Assembly: GCF_047238185.1 (NCBI RefSeq)
Contig: NZ_JBDFMI010000003.1
Coordinates: forward strand, 62,001 to 126,000
Length of the DNA: 64,000 nucleotides
DNA from: Bacillus_AD sp047238185
Lineage (GTDB): Bacteria; Bacillota; Bacilli; Bacillales; DSM-1321
Direction: 5' to 3'
Part shown: piece after piece, positions 43,601 through 51,713 of the stretch
Layout: the number at the start of each line of letters is the position of its first letter
How positions within the stretch are numbered: the first letter of the stretch is position 1
Translations under genes and position numbers: made by a program
Notes under the pieces: generated by a model
Database searches by the model: none
The model's input: the letters and a program-made list of their open reading frames with translations, nothing else
Told to the model about the DNA's origin: nothing

Positions 43601-43633
43601 AAAAAAAGCACCCTTAAAATAGGCGCTTTTTGC
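43601..43633 (-). terminator. intrinsic terminator
   Basis: On the minus strand AAAAAGCGCC and GGGTGCTTTTT pair around TATTTTAA, with a long T tail. Ends the gene at 43660-44142. Confidence 0.75.
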
Positions 43634-43659
43634 ATATTATTTTTATTTTTTAATCGTAT

Positions 43660-44142
43660 TCACCATAACCACACAAGAAATGCTGCACAGCAATGAAAAA
43701 TGAAACGAAATATCAAAATAAACAGATTAATAATGAATAAATACAAAACACTTTTTTCCACTAGAAAAACCAATAAAGAAATTACTTTTAAGATAAAGTT
43801 ATCAAATCGTTTTACAAAATCCGATATGTACTCAATGACTATACCAATAATGAAATAGACTAAAAACAAACCTATCCCTGAAATGACAACCAAAGCGATC
43901 CTCGTCGATTGATCGTAGCCGTAATCCCCCTGATAATCCCAAAAGGAGGGAAAAAACAGTTTTTTTATAAAACCCCACACTTCATGAGGCTCAAATCCAA
44001 ATTTGCCTAATACACAAAAAGATAAGAATGTACCTACTATCCACCAAAAAACTGTCAGGCAGCCTTGTCTATCATCTTCATCCTTTGGTTCTAACGCATC
44101 CATTAATTCCAATGTAACCCATGTTTTTTCAAAATCATTCAT
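43660..44142 (-). CDS. membrane protein with three to four segments
   Basis: About 160 residues. Hydrophobic stretches at roughly 30-45, 82-105 and 118-160, with an acidic N-terminus (MDALEPKDEDDRQGC). The ATG at 44142 has GGGGGAG close upstream. It has its own terminator. Possibly a transfer-region membrane or entry-exclusion protein; no family recognised. Confidence 0.6.
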   Translation of the reverse strand: MNDFEKTWVTLELMDALEPKDEDDRQGCLTVFWWIVGTFLSFCVLGKFGFEPHEVWGFIKKLFFPSFWDYQGDYGYDQSTRIALVVISGIGLFLVYFIIGIVIEYISDFVKRFDNFILKVISLLVFLVEKSVLYLFIINLFILIFRFIFHCCAAFLVWLW

Positions 44143-44307
44143 AACTCCCCCACCCTCCTCCATTTATTACCTATTTCAATTATATAATACTTTTCGATAT
44201 GTTACAATTAATTGTTACAATACAAAAATATGTTTAAAGCCTTTCTTATGAAAGGCCCTCATACTTCAATATTTTTTTACTTTAGCAACCAATTTTGTTT
44301 TTTGAAT

Positions 44308-44394
44308 TTATATATTGCTGTATAAAAAACAGCAATTGGTTAAACCTTCAATTAATTCTCGTTCATTGTTAGCTTTGTAAATTATGCTTCTCAT
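44308..44394 (-). CDS. 28-residue peptide
   Basis: The frame MRSIIYKANNERELIEGLTN ending CCFLYSNI has AGGTGG nine bases before its ATG. The last codons overlap a small hairpin (ATTGCTG / CAGCAAT). It follows the 44420 gene. Could be a short real gene or chance. Confidence 0.35.
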   Translation of the reverse strand: MRSIIYKANNERELIEGLTNCCFLYSNI

Positions 44395-44419
44395 TAGAAG
44401 TTCCACCTTCCTTTCCTTT

Positions 44420-44698
44420 TTAACCTTTGTTTTTAACTAATCTCAGTATCTTTCCAACTCTTTCTAAGTTGACTCCTGAATGCCTCTTCTGTAGTTCAAC
44501 CATTTGATTTTTCAATCTTGTCAGAGCCGTAGAATATTCTTTTGTAGCCAGTCGTGCTAACATCGCCTCATCTTTTTGAAATGCTAACTCCATTTTCAAC
44601 TGAGCTACTTTTTCTTCTAAATTTTTATTTTTTTTAAGCAGTATCCAATTTGTTTTTTCTAGATTATTTTCTTCAAGTTTTTGTCTAATATCTTCCAT
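44420..44698 (-). CDS. coiled-coil protein
   Basis: A 92-residue, almost entirely helical, Lys/Glu/Leu-rich protein (KNKNLEEKVAQLKMELAFQK) with a basic end. Its start has the TGTCAGTTAT element 62-70 bases upstream. No family recognised. Confidence 0.6.
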   Translation of the reverse strand: MEDIRQKLEENNLEKTNWILLKKNKNLEEKVAQLKMELAFQKDEAMLARLATKEYSTALTRLKNQMVELQKRHSGVNLERVGKILRLVKNKG

Positions 44699-44757
44699 TA
44701 AAACCGCACCCCTTTAGAAGTAATTTCTTATCTAAGACTAACAAAAGCCCAAATAAA

Positions 44758-44769
44758 AATAACTGACAG
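44758..44769 (-). promoter_or_regulatory. TGTCAGTTAT element, site B
   Basis: Minus-strand TCTGTCAGTTAT, 62-70 bases before the start at 44698. Confidence 0.5.
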
Positions 44770-44837
44770 AATTAAATAGATATAATATTTATTACAGATA
44801 AGAACAGTAAAAATTATAAAGGTAAATAAAAAACAAA

Positions 44838-44880
44838 TAAAAACACCTTCACATTGATTTTTCAATGGAAGGTGTTTTCA
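44838..44880 (-). terminator. intrinsic terminator
   Basis: AAAACACCTTC and GAAGGTGTTTT with an inner CATTGA/TCAATG stem. Closes the hydrolase gene. Confidence 0.75.
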
Positions 44881-44909
44881 ATCTCAAATCTACATTCAGA
44901 TAATATTTA

Positions 44910-45719
44910 TTAATTAAAGTTTGAAACCATTGTTCCTTTTTTATAAACAAGTTTTGTATTGGTTGGATAGTTATTTTTATCAATTAGTTGACTCGGAATA
45001 ATTAAGCCATTCACGCCAACACCTGCTAATAATTTTTTATTATTCCCTTTATTGTAGGCTTGATATACGAATTTGGAACAATAACTTGGGCTTAATGAAT
45101 CTGGATCTCCAATTGAACCTAATACACTATATTTTATTTTTACACTTGTATCATTGTACATTCTAGAAGCCCAATTAGCTGCATTTGTAGCTGCATTAAC
45201 ATCGGCAAGTCTAATTACATATACATTTTTTCTTTTCAAGAAAGTTGAGAGCGCTTCTAAATTCGGACCATATGTAGCACCAGACATTGAAACAGTGTTA
45301 GTCGATGTTACTACAGCCGTGTGTCCGACATAATTACTGTTTCCATCAACAGTAGTATCTGTTACTAATATATCACCACGTCTTGCGGTAATATTAGAAC
45401 CCGGATATGTATAAACAGAACCTCCGGTGTCACCTGGTGGGACTGCTCTTGTATTCGGATTTTGTTCATCATTATAAGCTGCATATGGATCTCCAGGAAT
45501 CGATATGACCTCATTATTCGCATTAGTTGTAAGTCCATAGTCTTCTAGATTTGAGTCATTAGGTGATACCATGTCTAAAATGTCACTTGACTGATATGAA
45601 TTACTTGTAGGAGTATTCGTAGCTGCTTCATCTGCTTTTGTGGGTGATAGATATACGATAATTCCACATAAAGCTATTAACATAGTTAAAAAGAGTTTCC
45701 CTAGACTTTTTTTGGCCAT
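44910..45719 (-). CDS. secreted permuted NlpC/P60-like (YiiX/YebB-type) cysteine hydrolase
   Basis: About 269 residues. The signal peptide runs to near residue 30 (TKADE). The catalytic region has RRGDILVTD, His133 in VGHTAVV and, later, Cys214 in SYCSKFVYQAYNK: histidine before cysteine is the permuted order of YiiX/YebB-type peptidases or amidases. The ATG at 45719 has GGGAGG upstream; the longer frame lacks a site. A wall-acting enzyme in the transfer region, possibly opening the wall for the channel (inference). Confidence 0.75.
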   Translation of the reverse strand: MAKKSLGKLFLTMLIALCGIIVYLSPTKADEAATNTPTSNSYQSSDILDMVSPNDSNLEDYGLTTNANNEVISIPGDPYAAYNDEQNPNTRAVPPGDTGGSVYTYPGSNITARRGDILVTDTTVDGNSNYVGHTAVVTSTNTVSMSGATYGPNLEALSTFLKRKNVYVIRLADVNAATNAANWASRMYNDTSVKIKYSVLGSIGDPDSLSPSYCSKFVYQAYNKGNNKKLLAGVGVNGLIIPSQLIDKNNYPTNTKLVYKKGTMVSNFN

Positions 45720-45871
45720 TATAATTCCTCCCAAGATGATATTTTTGGATATTTTTGATAATATTAGTATCAAACTCATCCATACGGACAAGACTACTCC
45801 TTATATTTCCAATAATAAATAGGAATATTGTATTATTTTGACATTTTAATAGAAAGGTCAGGTAAAATTCT

Positions 45872-46159
45872 ATGGATTTTAAAAATATAATTTCATCGTT
45901 TTTTTTCGTTTTAACAATTTTGATGACTTTTCTCTCACGTTGGTATTTAATTAATGTAAACGGGGCTGTAGAAACCGATGTAATTATGAGAGTATTATTT
46001 ATATCAATGATAATTTCCCCCATATTAGGAATTCTTTTTGGTACCCTATCCAAAAAAGGTAAGATAAAGTTGATCAATATTATATTGAATATATTCACTT
46101 TTTTCACATGTTCTTTATTAGCAATAGCAAGCTTATTGGTTGGAACTGTCGGGAAATAA
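45872..46159 (+). CDS. small membrane protein, three segments
   Basis: A 95-residue hydrophobic protein with segments at about 7-25, 38-58 and 68-90. An AGGT-type site lies upstream. It stands alone on the plus strand amid minus-strand genes. No family recognised; entry exclusion or immunity are possible roles. Confidence 0.6.
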   Translation: MDFKNIISSFFFVLTILMTFLSRWYLINVNGAVETDVIMRVLFISMIISPILGILFGTLSKKGKIKLINIILNIFTFFTCSLLAIASLLVGTVGK

Positions 46160-46169
46160 AGCATTGAAT

Positions 46170-46211
46170 AAGTAAAGAACCTGTATTTATTTATACAGGT
46201 TCTTTACTTAT
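46170..46211. terminator. bidirectional terminator
   Basis: AAGTAAAGAACCTGTAT and ATACAGGTTCTTTACTT form a 17-bp stem between convergent genes. Confidence 0.8.
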
Positions 46212-46725
46212 TCTTCCTTAACCAATTTTGCAATCCAGGCTCATCGAATCCATCAATATATCGATCTATAAGTTGACCTTTATTAATCTTCAATCCGATA
46301 GGAATCATAGTAACACAAAGCTTTTTTACTAAAGATTCATACAAATTCTGTTCTTTGTCTTTAACATTATCAGTATTAAAGTAAGGCATCGAACGTCCAT
46401 TCCCTACTAAAAATCGATTTAATATTGGCTGAAACTTAGCGCAATACGGACACGTTGGGCGGCCAATATACACATAACTTATTGAATTTTTCTCTAAAAG
46501 TTGCTGAAGATCTTCAGTGTTGATTTCGTATAAGCCCGGATTACTTACAACAACGTTTATATTTTCCTGTTTAAACGCATACTTAGCTTTTTCTTGAGTA
46601 TCACTACTGCCTTGATGACAATCTCCATTTATCATCCATATACTTAAAATGATAATTATAAGTAATAGAATTATGCTAGTGTACAAAAAATACTTATCAT
46701 TATCTTTGTTCCTCATTTCACTCAC
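46204..46725 (-). CDS. membrane-tethered thioredoxin-like protein
   Basis: A 173-residue protein with one N-terminal segment (residues ~12-32) and an outer thioredoxin fold: CPYC at residues 92-95 (YIGRPTCPYCAKF) and a cis-proline loop in TMIPIGLKI. It probably forms or repairs disulfides outside the membrane; the secreted and membrane proteins of this region with cysteines are candidate substrates. The start is GTG at 46725 with a weak site, 4 bases after the upstream gene. Confidence 0.8.
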   Translation of the reverse strand: MSEMRNKDNDKYFLYTSIILLLIIIILSIWMINGDCHQGSSDTQEKAKYAFKQENINVVVSNPGLYEINTEDLQQLLEKNSISYVYIGRPTCPYCAKFQPILNRFLVGNGRSMPYFNTDNVKDKEQNLYESLVKKLCVTMIPIGLKINKGQLIDRYIDGFDEPGLQNWLRKNK

Positions 46726-46729
46726 AATA

Positions 46730-47371
46730 TCACCAAACGAATTTCAATTTCATTTTTTGTTCTTCCGTCAAATATATTTGACTTATACTTTCTTCCACCT
46801 TTGAATGTGACCATAGATATGACTTTGATCTCTCTATCATGTTTATAACAGTCATTTTAACCCAATCATAATTGCAAGGTGATCGTTCTAAAATTGAATC
46901 ATGCATTCCAGCAACATATTTCCCCTTTAAATTTGCCCTTATGTTACTGACCCACACTACTTCTTCTATAGGAAGATATCCTATATTCACTTTGTGATTG
47001 TGACGAAAACCTAAAACTGATGATCTCTTTTTTGATTCACTTAAATCAAATTCATATAAATAGCAAAAACATCCTTCCATCAAGTTCTCATTCGTATCCG
47101 GTATAATAAGCTGTTCAAGTGGTAGATCATTTATTTGTTCTCCATATTCACCCTCTATTTGAACATTATAAAAGAAACCATTATGTGCAAAATCTTCTTC
47201 CTTTAATATTCCATTTCCATTAAAACTCTTATATGGTTTTATATTAAATCCTTCATCTGCTAAACGAACTACTCTAACGTAGCTCTTCTTGTTAAAAGTA
47301 ATAATTTTAGGAGATTTATTAATTTTGAACGCACGCCATTTCGCCTTTATTTTCTCCTTATCTGTCTTCAC
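46730..47371 (-). CDS. hypothetical protein
   Basis: A 213-residue soluble, mixed alpha/beta protein (KSYVRVVRLADEGFNIKPYK, GYLPIEEVVWVSNIRANLKG). No signal peptide. Located between a small membrane gene and the thioredoxin-like gene in one unit. No family recognised. Confidence 0.65.
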   Translation of the reverse strand: MKTDKEKIKAKWRAFKINKSPKIITFNKKSYVRVVRLADEGFNIKPYKSFNGNGILKEEDFAHNGFFYNVQIEGEYGEQINDLPLEQLIIPDTNENLMEGCFCYLYEFDLSESKKRSSVLGFRHNHKVNIGYLPIEEVVWVSNIRANLKGKYVAGMHDSILERSPCNYDWVKMTVINMIERSKSYLWSHSKVEESISQIYLTEEQKMKLKFVW

Positions 47372-47398
47372 CTGGCAGCCCCCTTTTCCCTATTTCAT

Positions 47399-47569
47399 TT
47401 AATACCCCATCGCGCTTAAAGTGACAGAAAATCCGAAACTGATGATTCCCATCAAAATAAATTTATATTTTTTTCCGTTAGGTTTAGCTGAACTATACAC
47501 AAAACTGACAATATATAATGCTCCTACTAGTCCTAAGAATAATCTAAGAAGAAATAAGATTATATCCAT
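47399..47569 (-). CDS. small membrane protein, two segments
   Basis: A 56-residue protein with hydrophobic stretches at about 2-22 and 36-54 and a basic loop (SAKPNGKKYK). The ATG at 47569 has GGGGAG eight bases upstream. Two-segment proteins of this size are common in type IV secretion loci (VirB2/VirB3-like), but the match is only by shape. Confidence 0.6.
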   Translation of the reverse strand: MDIILFLLRLFLGLVGALYIVSFVYSSAKPNGKKYKFILMGIISFGFSVTLSAMGY

Positions 47570-47624
47570 TTTATCGCTCCCCATATCTCTGAATTAACTA
47601 AAGATTATATGAAGGAGGCTTTAT

Positions 47625-47637
47625 TGTAACTGACAAT
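47625..47637 (-). promoter_or_regulatory. TGTCAGTTAC element, site C
   Basis: Minus-strand ATTGTCAGTTAC, 58-66 bases before the start at 47569. TATAAT lies 20 bases downstream of TGTCAG. Confidence 0.5.
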
Positions 47638-47641
47638 AATG

Positions 47642-47670
47642 AAAAGCTGACCTTTTTTAGTCAGCTTTCA
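47642..47670 (-). terminator. intrinsic terminator
   Basis: AAAGCTGAC and GTCAGCTTT pair, followed on the minus strand by TTTCATTATT. Ends the zincin gene at 47687. Confidence 0.6.
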
Positions 47671-47686
47671 AGGATTTTTCAAGGAT

Positions 47687-48229
47687 TTACATCGAAATTA
47701 TAATTTTCAAAGTTGCAGCCATAAGGAGGCCCAGAATTAATAGCATAATAATTTTTGTACTCAAAAACACTTTTATTCGAGACACCTTGAACCTTATAAA
47801 GAGTTTACGGTTAACACTTTTGAGATACTTTCCAGCATAAGAGTTTGCTTCAATTTCTGCAGGATAAAAATAGTATCCCCAATAATACAAAGCCTTTTTC
47901 ATAGGTCCCATATGAAGCCATGCATTATGATTTTCATATTGTTTAGCATGACACAATTCATGGGCAATTGTCCCTATGGGATTTTTACCTTTAATAATAC
48001 AAACAACACCAGTTTCTTTAAAAAGATCAGGGATGTTTTCATAACAAAAATACCCCTGAAGGCCTTTTGGAATACTATACTTATACTTATCTACATGCTC
48101 TTTCAAAAATTGTACTGCTTCTTCTTTATATAAAACAGGTGGAACATTTTCAAGCATTAACTCTTTAACAATTAGTTTCTTATGCTGTTCAAGCATTTCG
48201 ATATTCATTTTTTCATAACATTCCCACAT
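47687..48229 (-). CDS. membrane-anchored minimal zincin (HELCH)
   Basis: A 180-residue protein. The metalloprotease motif is HELCH (His90, Glu91, His94) in IGTIAHELCHAKQYE; a likely third ligand region is YPAEIEANSYAGKYL about 30 residues later. One C-terminal membrane segment lies at ~158-178, so the protease domain faces the cytoplasm or the outside according to topology, which I cannot decide. Same layout as the protein at 54838-55398. Start at 48229; MNIEML seven residues on is an alternative. No family name recognised. Confidence 0.7.
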   Translation of the reverse strand: MWECYEKMNIEMLEQHKKLIVKELMLENVPPVLYKEEAVQFLKEHVDKYKYSIPKGLQGYFCYENIPDLFKETGVVCIIKGKNPIGTIAHELCHAKQYENHNAWLHMGPMKKALYYWGYYFYPAEIEANSYAGKYLKSVNRKLFIRFKVSRIKVFLSTKIIMLLILGLLMAATLKIIISM

Positions 48230-48870
48230 CCCTACGTATCTGAGGATCTAAATAGAATTTAAAATTTAAAATCCAGATTCTCTTTGGTTTATCGTCATTA
48301 TTCAATTTTTGTTATACATAACCTTCGAAAAGCTTACAACCCTTGTTAAATTCTAAAATCTCAAACAAATTATCATTCAAGAAAAAAAGTAGGAATCATT
48401 ACCTTTTTATAATTTAAGAATCAATCATTTTCCTGATTCTTGATAAGCGTTGATAAATCAACAAATAAAGTGCGATAATATAAAAAGTAGCATCTTCTTA
48501 TATTACTAAAATAGCGATTCCTCAAAATAAATCTCAGAAAAATTCGCGCATTAATTCTCAATTTTTTATATAGATTTCACTCTTTTGTAAATCCAGAAAC
48601 AATACGAGAAATGAAGTTCTTTTAAAAATTGCGAACGAATCAAATTCTCAAATCATATAAACTCCTATATAATAGGAATCAAATAAACTTTCGTTTAAAT
48701 TCATTTTATTTAATTCTCGAAAAATATTCTTTTATCTCAAAAAAAACAATAAACAAACCAAGAAGGCATATTACTTTAAAAACAAGAATCAATTAAATTC
48801 GCAAATCATTTTAACACTAGGTTTTAAAGGATATTTTTCAATAACAAACTATTAAAGGAGGTTTTAAATC
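48230..48870. other. 640-base AT-rich non-coding region with short repeats
   Basis: Contains AAGAATCA/TGATTCTT (48413-48442 region), the palindrome GTTGATAAATCAAC (48449-48462) and two direct repeats AAATTCTCAAATCAT / AAATTCGCAAATCAT (near 48649 and 48796), plus several related ATTCTC/ATTCGC words. It directly precedes the MerR/coiled-coil gene and may be its target or a second segregation site. Confidence 0.45.
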
Positions 48871-49446
48871 GTGGAATTCGAAGAAAAGACACTTTACCAA
48901 CCAAAAGAAGTAAGTAAAATCACCGGTGTAGAAAGTTCCACACTGAATAAGTGGGCTAACCGATTTAATCTGGATACAGAGTGGACCTTAGGTGAAAAAA
49001 AGGGGCATCGTAGATATACAAAAGAAAATATCGAAGAAGTGTTACAGTTAAAAAAGTTAATTGTAGATAAAAAAATGGATTGGGACGCTGCCGAAATGGC
49101 GTTCAGAGGGATAGAAACCGAATTTATAGTGGATCAAACCAAAACTAGAATCGAGAAGCAATTAGAGAAAAACTATGAGAAAACAGCAGAAGTATTAGAA
49201 GCAACTAATAATATTCGAGATTTTAATATGGAATTAGTCAATCAACTCAAATTAATAACCCAAGAATTAGTTGAAACGAAGAAAGAGTTGCAGGAAGTCA
49301 AGAATGAAAACGCGAATTTAAGTGAGAACCTTAAATTAGAAGTTCAACTGCGGAATAAAGCATTGGATGAGTATGAGACTATGAAAGACACAATTTCAAC
49401 TACCAAAGAGAAAAAAGGCTTTTTTAGTAGTTTATTCCGCAAATAA
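48871..49446 (+). CDS. MerR-type helix-turn-helix/coiled-coil protein (RacA-like layout)
   Basis: A 191-residue protein. Residues 9-60 form a MerR-type winged helix (LYQPKEVSKITGVESSTLNK, EKKGHRRYTKENI). Residues ~85-170 are coiled coil. The C-terminus KEKKGFFSSLFRK is basic-aromatic, like a membrane-binding tip. RacA of Bacillus has the same order and anchors DNA at the cell pole. AAGGAGG precedes the GTG start. Adjacent to the partition cassette. Confidence 0.75.
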   Translation: MEFEEKTLYQPKEVSKITGVESSTLNKWANRFNLDTEWTLGEKKGHRRYTKENIEEVLQLKKLIVDKKMDWDAAEMAFRGIETEFIVDQTKTRIEKQLEKNYEKTAEVLEATNNIRDFNMELVNQLKLITQELVETKKELQEVKNENANLSENLKLEVQLRNKALDEYETMKDTISTTKEKKGFFSSLFRK

Positions 49447-49474
49447 TCTTCATGAGTACATTTGCAGCAACAAT

Positions 49475-49627
49475 ACAACTCACAAATACGCAATGTTGTG
49501 TACTAAAATCCAAGCAGCATCATTGAACTACCATTTAAATACACAACGTTGTGAGTTTAATACAGAAATTCTATTGATTTATATGCTGAATATGAGATAA
49601 TTATATCAATAATCAACAACGTTGTTG
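49475..49627 (+). promoter_or_regulatory. palindromic sites upstream of the actin partition genes
   Basis: CACAACGTTGTG (49542-49553) and CAACAACGTTGTTG (49614-49627) are perfect palindromes sharing ACAACGTTGT; GCAATGTTGTG near 49490 is a related half. They lie just before the ParM-like gene, where Alp7/AlfA-type systems keep their centromere and operator. Confidence 0.7.
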
Positions 49628-49656
49628 ACTTGAATTATAACAAGGAGTGGAAATGA

Positions 49657-50871
49657 ATGAAAATAGAGAGATTAAACGCCGATTTCGGGAATTCAACTGA
49701 CAATTTTTTAGCCGATAGCTTTTACTATGAAATTTTAGCGTGTGTGGCAGAGTTATCTAAAGAAGAGGCAAATAGCGTTTTTACAAATAAAGTAGAAGAT
49801 GTAGAGGATCTATTAGATAGACTGCTAATTTCAACAAATATAGATGGTGAGGATCGTTACTTCTTAGTGGGTAATATCGCCAAAAACAATCCATATGCAA
49901 ATGCACACGTTGGCCAAATGCACGATAAAATCAAAAGTGATATTCCCTATGTTATTTTCCTGGCAGCAATGGCATACTACTACAAAGTGAAAAATCCTAA
50001 TGGCGAAAATGTAGCAGAAATTGAAATTGACCAAATGAAAATGATGTTACCAATATGGCTTCTGAAAAAGGAAGAAAAGTTCTCAAACGGCCAATCAAAA
50101 ATGGCGAATCGTTTTATCGGAGAGCACAAGGTTACATTGCTTACAGCCGGTATGGAGACAGAACTTACTATAAAAGTTGAAAATGCTAAATGTTACATAG
50201 AAAGTGAAGTAGGACGCTGGGCAATAAAGTACAAAATTACGAATGATATGGATAAAGATGTAACAATTATTGAAAAGCGTGCTGAAGCCAAAAAATTTGA
50301 TGACGTTGAGACCGTGTTAATTGATATCGGTGGGGGATCTACCGATGCTGTCCGACTGGCTAAAGGCTTGTCTACACCTGTATCAAAAGATAGCTTTCAA
50401 GTCATCCAAATCCAACCATTCTTAGGGCGTTTAGAAAAACTTCTAAAAGAAAAACTAATTGAACGTTTTTCCGATTTGCGTTCTCTAGAAACTTTTATTG
50501 TTGAGAATTATACTAATTCGAAATACATTCTAAAAAACCCTAATACAGGGAAAAAATACGATTTAACTGAACCAATCACTGAAATGCTGCAAGAATACGC
50601 TGATTTACTTGTATACAAGGTGATGGAAACATTCAGCAGTTCAAAGGGCGTCATTAAATATATTTATTTTGGAGGATTAGCACCAATCTTAGCTCCTTAT
50701 ATTAAAGACTGCGTAGAACGAATGACAAATGAAGATATTGCAGAAAATAATCATCACATTTTGAATGAGTTAATTACAGAGGACTCTTCTGAAGTATTCC
50801 GTCCAGCTGCCCGTACTCTTAATGTAACCGCACTTGAGATATTGAGCTTGAACGAACGAAAAAACAAGTGA
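49657..50871 (+). CDS. ParM/Alp7A-type plasmid segregation actin
   Basis: A 404-residue actin-like ATPase. Phosphate-1 loop DFGNSTDN is at residues 9-16, phosphate-2 loop LIDIGGGSTDAV near 223-234 and the adenosine motif YFGGLAPIL near 342-350. Such actins polymerise to push plasmid copies apart. CAAGGAG precedes the ATG. The next gene, 15 bases on, encodes its DNA-binding adaptor, and the palindromic sites lie upstream. Complete length for the family. Confidence 0.92.
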   Translation: MKIERLNADFGNSTDNFLADSFYYEILACVAELSKEEANSVFTNKVEDVEDLLDRLLISTNIDGEDRYFLVGNIAKNNPYANAHVGQMHDKIKSDIPYVIFLAAMAYYYKVKNPNGENVAEIEIDQMKMMLPIWLLKKEEKFSNGQSKMANRFIGEHKVTLLTAGMETELTIKVENAKCYIESEVGRWAIKYKITNDMDKDVTIIEKRAEAKKFDDVETVLIDIGGGSTDAVRLAKGLSTPVSKDSFQVIQIQPFLGRLEKLLKEKLIERFSDLRSLETFIVENYTNSKYILKNPNTGKKYDLTEPITEMLQEYADLLVYKVMETFSSSKGVIKYIYFGGLAPILAPYIKDCVERMTNEDIAENNHHILNELITEDSSEVFRPAARTLNVTALEILSLNERKNK

Positions 50872-50885
50872 AGTAGGGTTGCCCG

Positions 50886-51242
50886 ATGAAAGAGCAAAAG
50901 AGATTGACTTTAACCGGTAACAAAATGCCAGAAGACGTATACGACAAGCTTGAACAATTGGGTGCCACTAGAAGGCTGACTCCTTATATAGTAAGCTTGG
51001 TGGAAAAAGAAGTAATGATGGATAAGTTAATTGATCATCTAACTATACTAATATCTAAAGTCGATAGTGTTGAAAAACAAATGACCGATTTAAAGGCTCA
51101 AATTAAGCACTCAAGCTCTCTAACAATCCAACCTAATACGAAGGTACCCATTGAACCAGAAATCATCCCAAAGGGCGAATTAAAGGTATCTAAGACAATC
51201 GTCGGCGGGATCGAAGAAGAAATTGATGAAATAGATTTCTAA
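50886..51242 (+). CDS. partition adaptor, DNA-binding partner of the actin
   Basis: A 118-residue protein. The N-terminal ~45 residues (KRLTLTGNKMPEDVYDKLEQ) look like a ribbon-helix-helix domain; a short coiled coil follows (ISKVDSVEKQMTDLKAQIK), then an acidic tail. It corresponds in position to ParR/Alp7R, which binds the centromere and nucleates the filament. Confidence 0.8.
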   Translation: MKEQKRLTLTGNKMPEDVYDKLEQLGATRRLTPYIVSLVEKEVMMDKLIDHLTILISKVDSVEKQMTDLKAQIKHSSSLTIQPNTKVPIEPEIIPKGELKVSKTIVGGIEEEIDEIDF

Positions 51243-51272
51243 TTTGACGGGATAATAATATCAATTAAGTAA

Positions 51273-51306
51273 AAAGCCAGTCATCTATATAAAGAGGCTG
51301 GCTTTG
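51273..51306. terminator. terminator between convergent genes
   Basis: AAAGCCAG and CTGGCTTT stem with a 17-base loop, between the partition operon and the 51320 gene. Confidence 0.65.
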
Positions 51307-51319
51307 GATTTCTATATTG

Positions 51320-51631
51320 TCACTTTTCTTCATTCGCTAGCAATTTAAGAAGCTGTTCACCCCGAACGGTTATAAAATAAGGTCTCATGTTTCCAAAACC
51401 CTCAGAGCGAATAAAACCTTGTGATTCTAAGGTGTTAAATCCCATATCATAGATACGCCGATTTTCTTTAAAGTCCGGCATTTTAGTACGCAAGAGTCCG
51501 TAAGGACCTGTAGCTTCAGCCACCAACCTTAAGCAACGTATAGAATTCTCATCAAGTTTATGTCTAAAATAGTGTAATTGATCATCTGTGAAGGTCATAT
51601 TTTTTTCTAAATCAACGTAAGAATAATCCAC
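51320..51631 (-). CDS. small winged-helix-like protein
   Basis: A 103-residue soluble protein. The second half fits a winged helix (RRIYDMGFNTLESQGFIRSE, then PYFITVRGEQLLKLLAN). GAGGAAG lies upstream. Probably a plasmid regulator; no family recognised. Confidence 0.6.
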   Translation of the reverse strand: MDYSYVDLEKNMTFTDDQLHYFRHKLDENSIRCLRLVAEATGPYGLLRTKMPDFKENRRIYDMGFNTLESQGFIRSEGFGNMRPYFITVRGEQLLKLLANEEK

Positions 51632-51713
51632 TTTAATCTTCCTCTCACTATCATTGTTTCAATTAATTGTAACATCAGGATTGAATATACACAATCTTTA
51701 ACAAAGCCGAGGC

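Noticed and set aside
45628..46164. A 178-codon minus-strand frame upstream of the hydrolase gene
   Set aside because: It overlaps the plus-strand membrane gene at 45872 and the hydrolase start, and lacks a site.
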